Shown one piece after another: positions 6,089-8,283 of a stretch of DNA of 8,283 nucleotides (position 1 is its first letter; every line of letters begins with the position of its first letter). The notes beneath the pieces were generated by a model. It was not told the DNA's origin, searched no databases, and was given only the letters and a program-made list of their open reading frames with translations. The position numbers were made by a program, and so were the translations under genes. The stretch lies in the NCBI GenBank assembly GCA_031258055.1, contig JAIRNM010000392.1:1-8283 (forward strand), written 5' to 3'. The stretch is from Bifidobacteriaceae bacterium (GTDB lineage: Bacteria; Actinomycetota; Actinomycetes; Actinomycetales; WQXJ01).

Positions 6089-6120
6089 GGGCCAGATGGG
6101 CCAGATGGGCCAGATGGGCC
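6089..6120 (+). repeat. 9-bp tandem repeat upstream of the exporter operon
   Basis: GGGCCAGAT is present three times exactly (6089-6115) followed by GGGCC. It lies 64 bases before the GTG of the ABC permease, directly after a -10-like TATCCT (6078-6083), so it is in the leader or core promoter region of the exporter operon. Change of copy number would alter leader length in 9-base steps. Confidence 0.85.
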
Positions 6121-6184
6121 GTGCGTTTGAATTTGGGATTGAAGGAAGGACCTTTTCTTGGTCAAGACTGTAGGGGAGACATCC

Positions 6185-7054
6185 GTGGCCAGAGATGAAC
6201 TCCACATTTACGAGGCTGGCCGGGCCGGATTGCCTAGGATCGGCCCCTATGTGCGGGACTTGGTGGCGCGCTGGCCGTTCGCAGCCGAGTTCTCGCGTTC
6301 TTCCATTCGGTCGGCGCACACTGACACTGTGTTCGGGCGGCTGTGGCTGATAATCAACCCCACTTTGTTGGCTGCTGTCTACTTCGTCCTGATTATCATC
6401 TTGACGGACCAAGAGTTTTCCAAAGGCGGCCCTACCTTGGTCCGGATTTGCTGCGGGCTGTTCCTCTATACCCTTTTGCAATCCGCTGTCGGCGCTGGGG
6501 CCGGCTCGGTGACAGGCGGCGGCGCCCTGATCTCAAGGATGGCTTTCCCACGCCTGCTGATGCCGCTGGCCGCGGTCCGCACTTCCTTCTTCCGTTTTTT
6601 GCCGACCATACCGGTGTTCTTCCTGCTCAAGATTCTGCTCGCGCGGAATTCGCCGGAGGGAGCCTGGGGTTGGGAGATGCTGTCGGCCATGTACTTCCTT
6701 GTCCTGATGGTGGTCTTCTCGGCTGGTTTGGCGGCGCTGATGGGCGCGGTCCAGGTGTATTTCCGCGATGCCAGTAGTTTCCTGCCGTACTTCTTGCGTA
6801 TCTGGATGTATCTGTCTCCAGTGTTGTGGTCAGGGGCTAAGTACAGTCCCGGCGGCTCTGGCGAACACTTATTCGGCTTGATGCTGGCGAACCCGATGTT
6901 CTCAATTTGCGGCGGTTGGGGTCAGGCGCTGCTGGAGGCCCAGGTGCCGTTATGGCAGCTCTGGCTCGCAGGACTAGCCTGGTCGGTCGTCGTTTTCGTG
7001 GCTGGATCGCTGGTCTTCATGTCGAGGGAGCGTGATTTCGCTGTCCGTGTCTAA
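6185..7054 (+). CDS. wzm: ABC-2 polysaccharide export permease (Wzm/TagG-like)
   Basis: Integral membrane subunit of an ABC exporter that moves lipid-linked glycan (teichoic acid, galactan or O-antigen type) across the cytoplasmic membrane. It has 289 residues, with about six hydrophobic stretches (near 55-73, 88-106, 125-152, 165-192, 198-215, 258-279). Family marks are the amphipathic N-terminal part before FGRLWLIINPTLLAAVYFVL (50-69), the ISRMAFPRLLMPL segment (116-128) and YFRDASSFLPYFLRIWMYLS (192-211). Two starts are credible: GTG at 6185 with AGGGGAG 6 bases upstream, and TTG at 6158 with GAAGGAAGGA 7 bases upstream, adding nine residues. I chose GTG because the codon is commoner and the same spacing serves the gene at 1729. 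The ATPase gene overlaps its 3' end by 23 bases, implying translational coupling. The transported glycan is unknown. Confidence 0.88.
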   Translation: MARDELHIYEAGRAGLPRIGPYVRDLVARWPFAAEFSRSSIRSAHTDTVFGRLWLIINPTLLAAVYFVLIIILTDQEFSKGGPTLVRICCGLFLYTLLQSAVGAGAGSVTGGGALISRMAFPRLLMPLAAVRTSFFRFLPTIPVFFLLKILLARNSPEGAWGWEMLSAMYFLVLMVVFSAGLAALMGAVQVYFRDASSFLPYFLRIWMYLSPVLWSGAKYSPGGSGEHLFGLMLANPMFSICGGWGQALLEAQVPLWQLWLAGLAWSVVVFVAGSLVFMSRERDFAVRV

Positions 7055-7946
7055 GAAGCCAACGGTCGAAGTGGCCAACCCCGGCAACTCCGCCAGCACT
7101 GCCGTGAACCAGGCTGCCGATGCCGTCAATCCAGCGCCCGACAATGGCATCAGGCGTCGGGACAAACTCGTCTCGTCGCAGCCCCCGGCGGTGTCTATTC
7201 AGGACTTGTCCATCACCTACCGCACCACCTTCGAGAAGGTACCGACTTTGCGCAGCGCCGTGGTCCGTCTGGGCCGGGGTGAACGCGCTGTGCGCGAGGT
7301 TCACGCCCTTCAGCACCTGTCAGTCGATGTGCCCGTTGGCACCTCTCTAGGGATTATCGGTGCCAACGGCGCCGGCAAATCCACTCTGGTACGGGCGGTG
7401 GCGGGGATTTTGGCACCGTCATCGGGCCGGATTGAAGTGCGCGGCCGGATCAGTTCGCTGTTGGCCCTTGGCGTGGGCTTTAACCCGAAGCTGACCGGGC
7501 GCGAGAACGTTGTCCTGGGCGGCTTGGCCCAGGGCATGAGCCGTGCCCAAGTGGCGGACCGGGCGCAGGCGATCGCCGAGTTCGCGGACATCGGCGAATT
7601 CATGGACATGCCGCTGATCACCTATTCGTCCGGCATGGCGACTCGTCTGGCTTTTGCTGTTGGCGTGCACATGGACCCAGATATCTTGATGATTGATGAG
7701 GCGCTGTCGGCGGGCGATGCTCAATTCAAAGTCAAGGCGGCCAAGAAGATGGAAGAGTTGATGGAGTCGGCGCGGGCCATGTTCCTGGTGTCGCACTCGC
7801 TTGGCTCGGTCCGTGATATGTGCAATGACTGCATCTGGATCCATAAAGGCAAGCTGATGCTTCACGCCGAACCGCAGAAGTGCATCGACGCTTACACCAA
7901 GTTCCTTGAGGTCGGTGAGAACGCCTTCACCATGGACGACCTGTAG
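7032..7946 (+). CDS. wzt: ABC exporter ATPase (Wzt/TagH-like), short form
   Basis: Cytoplasmic ATPase that powers the Wzm-like permease encoded just upstream. In 304 residues it shows Walker A GANGAGKST (110-118), the Wzt/TagH-type strand GRISSLLALGVGFNPKLTGREN (138-159), signature YSSGMATRLAFAV (198-210), Walker B ILMIDEAL (218-225) and the switch His in VSHS (255). About 50 residues at the N-terminus are low-complexity (Ala, Asn, Pro rich) and look disordered. The chain ends soon after the ATPase domain, so there is no carbohydrate-binding C-terminal domain as in O9a Wzt; it resembles TagH/RfbE-type subunits. The start is uncertain: GTG at 7032 is only one base after GAGGGAG, and GTG at 7047 is 16 bases from it, but either overlaps the permease stop. 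The next gene starts 6 bases after the stop, so the three form one operon. Confidence 0.9.
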   Translation: MISLSVSKKPTVEVANPGNSASTAVNQAADAVNPAPDNGIRRRDKLVSSQPPAVSIQDLSITYRTTFEKVPTLRSAVVRLGRGERAVREVHALQHLSVDVPVGTSLGIIGANGAGKSTLVRAVAGILAPSSGRIEVRGRISSLLALGVGFNPKLTGRENVVLGGLAQGMSRAQVADRAQAIAEFADIGEFMDMPLITYSSGMATRLAFAVGVHMDPDILMIDEALSAGDAQFKVKAAKKMEELMESARAMFLVSHSLGSVRDMCNDCIWIHKGKLMLHAEPQKCIDAYTKFLEVGENAFTMDDL

Positions 7947-7952
7947 GCATCT

Positions 7953-8283
7953 ATGGCCAAGCCTCAAGTCGACGTTTCGATCATTACCTCAGGTCATGAT
8001 GTCGCGGATGCGCGTCTTCACCGCGAGGCGACGGCCTTGCGGCGGGCTGGGTTGCGGGTGGAGATCCTTGGTTTGGGTCGGCCGTGTGATGCCCCGGCTG
8101 GGGTTGTGGTGCGTACCCGTTCGCGACCGGGGCACGGCGGCAGGCTGGGATTGGCCTTGGCCCAACCCTGGCGGGCGCGGGGACGGGTGTTGGTGGCGCT
8201 CGACCCGGATTCGGCCGTCGGCGCCTACTTGCGCCGAGTGGTGGTGGGCGGCCGACGTCTGCGACTGGTAGCGGACGTGCATG
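7953..8283 (+). CDS. GT-B glycosyltransferase (family 4-like), 3' partial
   Basis: The frame from ATG at 7953 stays open to the window end, giving 110 residues of the N-terminal Rossmann half. It starts MAKPQVDVSIITSGHDVADA and continues REATALRRAGLRVEILGLG, the usual first strand, helix and second strand of family 4 enzymes that act on nucleotide sugars, then has a strand ending in VALDPDSAVGAYL and LRLVADVH at the edge, as in proteins where a DVHE-type motif follows. It would add sugars to the glycan exported by the preceding ABC pair. It begins 6 bases after the ATPase stop with only a weak upstream site (TAGG), so translation probably depends on the upstream gene. The C-terminal donor-binding half is outside the window, so sugar specificity and exact family are open. 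Confidence 0.8.
   Translation, partial: MAKPQVDVSIITSGHDVADARLHREATALRRAGLRVEILGLGRPCDAPAGVVVRTRSRPGHGGRLGLALAQPWRARGRVLVALDPDSAVGAYLRRVVVGGRRLRLVADVH

Noticed and set aside
7989..8282. 97-residue minus-strand and 7906-8271 plus-strand frames at the window end
   Set aside because: Both are shadows of the glycosyltransferase frame beginning at 7953, which shows family sequence and correct operon spacing but runs off the window.

Overview
The window is high-GC DNA with GTG starts, strong AGGGGAG-type ribosome binding sites and dense, mostly co-directional genes. Protein families point to an actinobacterium (Actinomycetota): a long MalQ with the actinobacterial motif style, a DUF4921-type HIT/GalT-like protein, and an ExoA-like glycosyltransferase next to a Wzm/Wzt exporter. 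I cannot place it more finely from sequence alone.

Layout. (1) 3-1610: 3' three quarters of a 4-alpha-glucanotransferase (malQ), cut by the window start. (2) 1611-1728: spacer with a possible stem-loop and a 10-bp tandem repeat. (3) 1729-2586: a DMT-superfamily membrane protein. (4) 2587-3227: a 641-base non-conserved stretch holding a two-unit REP-like palindromic repeat, a nested multi-stem inverted repeat, one small minus-strand gene (2804-3001) with an excellent ribosome binding site, and upstream of it a perfect 7-3-7 palindrome at 3168-3184. (5) 3228-4658, minus strand: a HIT/GalT-superfamily protein of the DUF4921 type, function unknown. (6) 4659-4882: divergent intergenic region with a 9-bp GC tandem repeat and TANNNT boxes placed as for leaderless transcripts on both sides. 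(7) 4883-5893: ExoA-like family 2 glycosyltransferase with C-terminal membrane helices. (8) 5894-6184: spacer with a stem-loop and another 9-bp tandem repeat. (9) 6185-8283: a tight operon of Wzm-like ABC permease, Wzt/TagH-like ATPase, and the start of a GT-B (family 4-like) glycosyltransferase that runs off the window.

How it fits together. The right half looks like the beginning of a cell-surface polysaccharide locus: a membrane-tethered GT2 enzyme and a soluble GT4-like enzyme build a lipid-linked glycan on the cytoplasmic face, and the Wzm/Wzt pair exports it. The Wzt ends straight after the ATPase domain, so it lacks the carbohydrate-binding domain seen in O9a-type Wzt and resembles TagH or mycobacterial galactan-exporter ATPases. 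The left half is ordinary maltodextrin metabolism plus a membrane protein, separated from the glycan locus by a repeat-rich stretch. I see no CRISPR array, rRNA, tRNA, transposase or phage gene, and no clear new defence or mobile system; the least explained pieces are the small gene with its upstream palindrome, the DUF4921-type enzyme, and the repeats.
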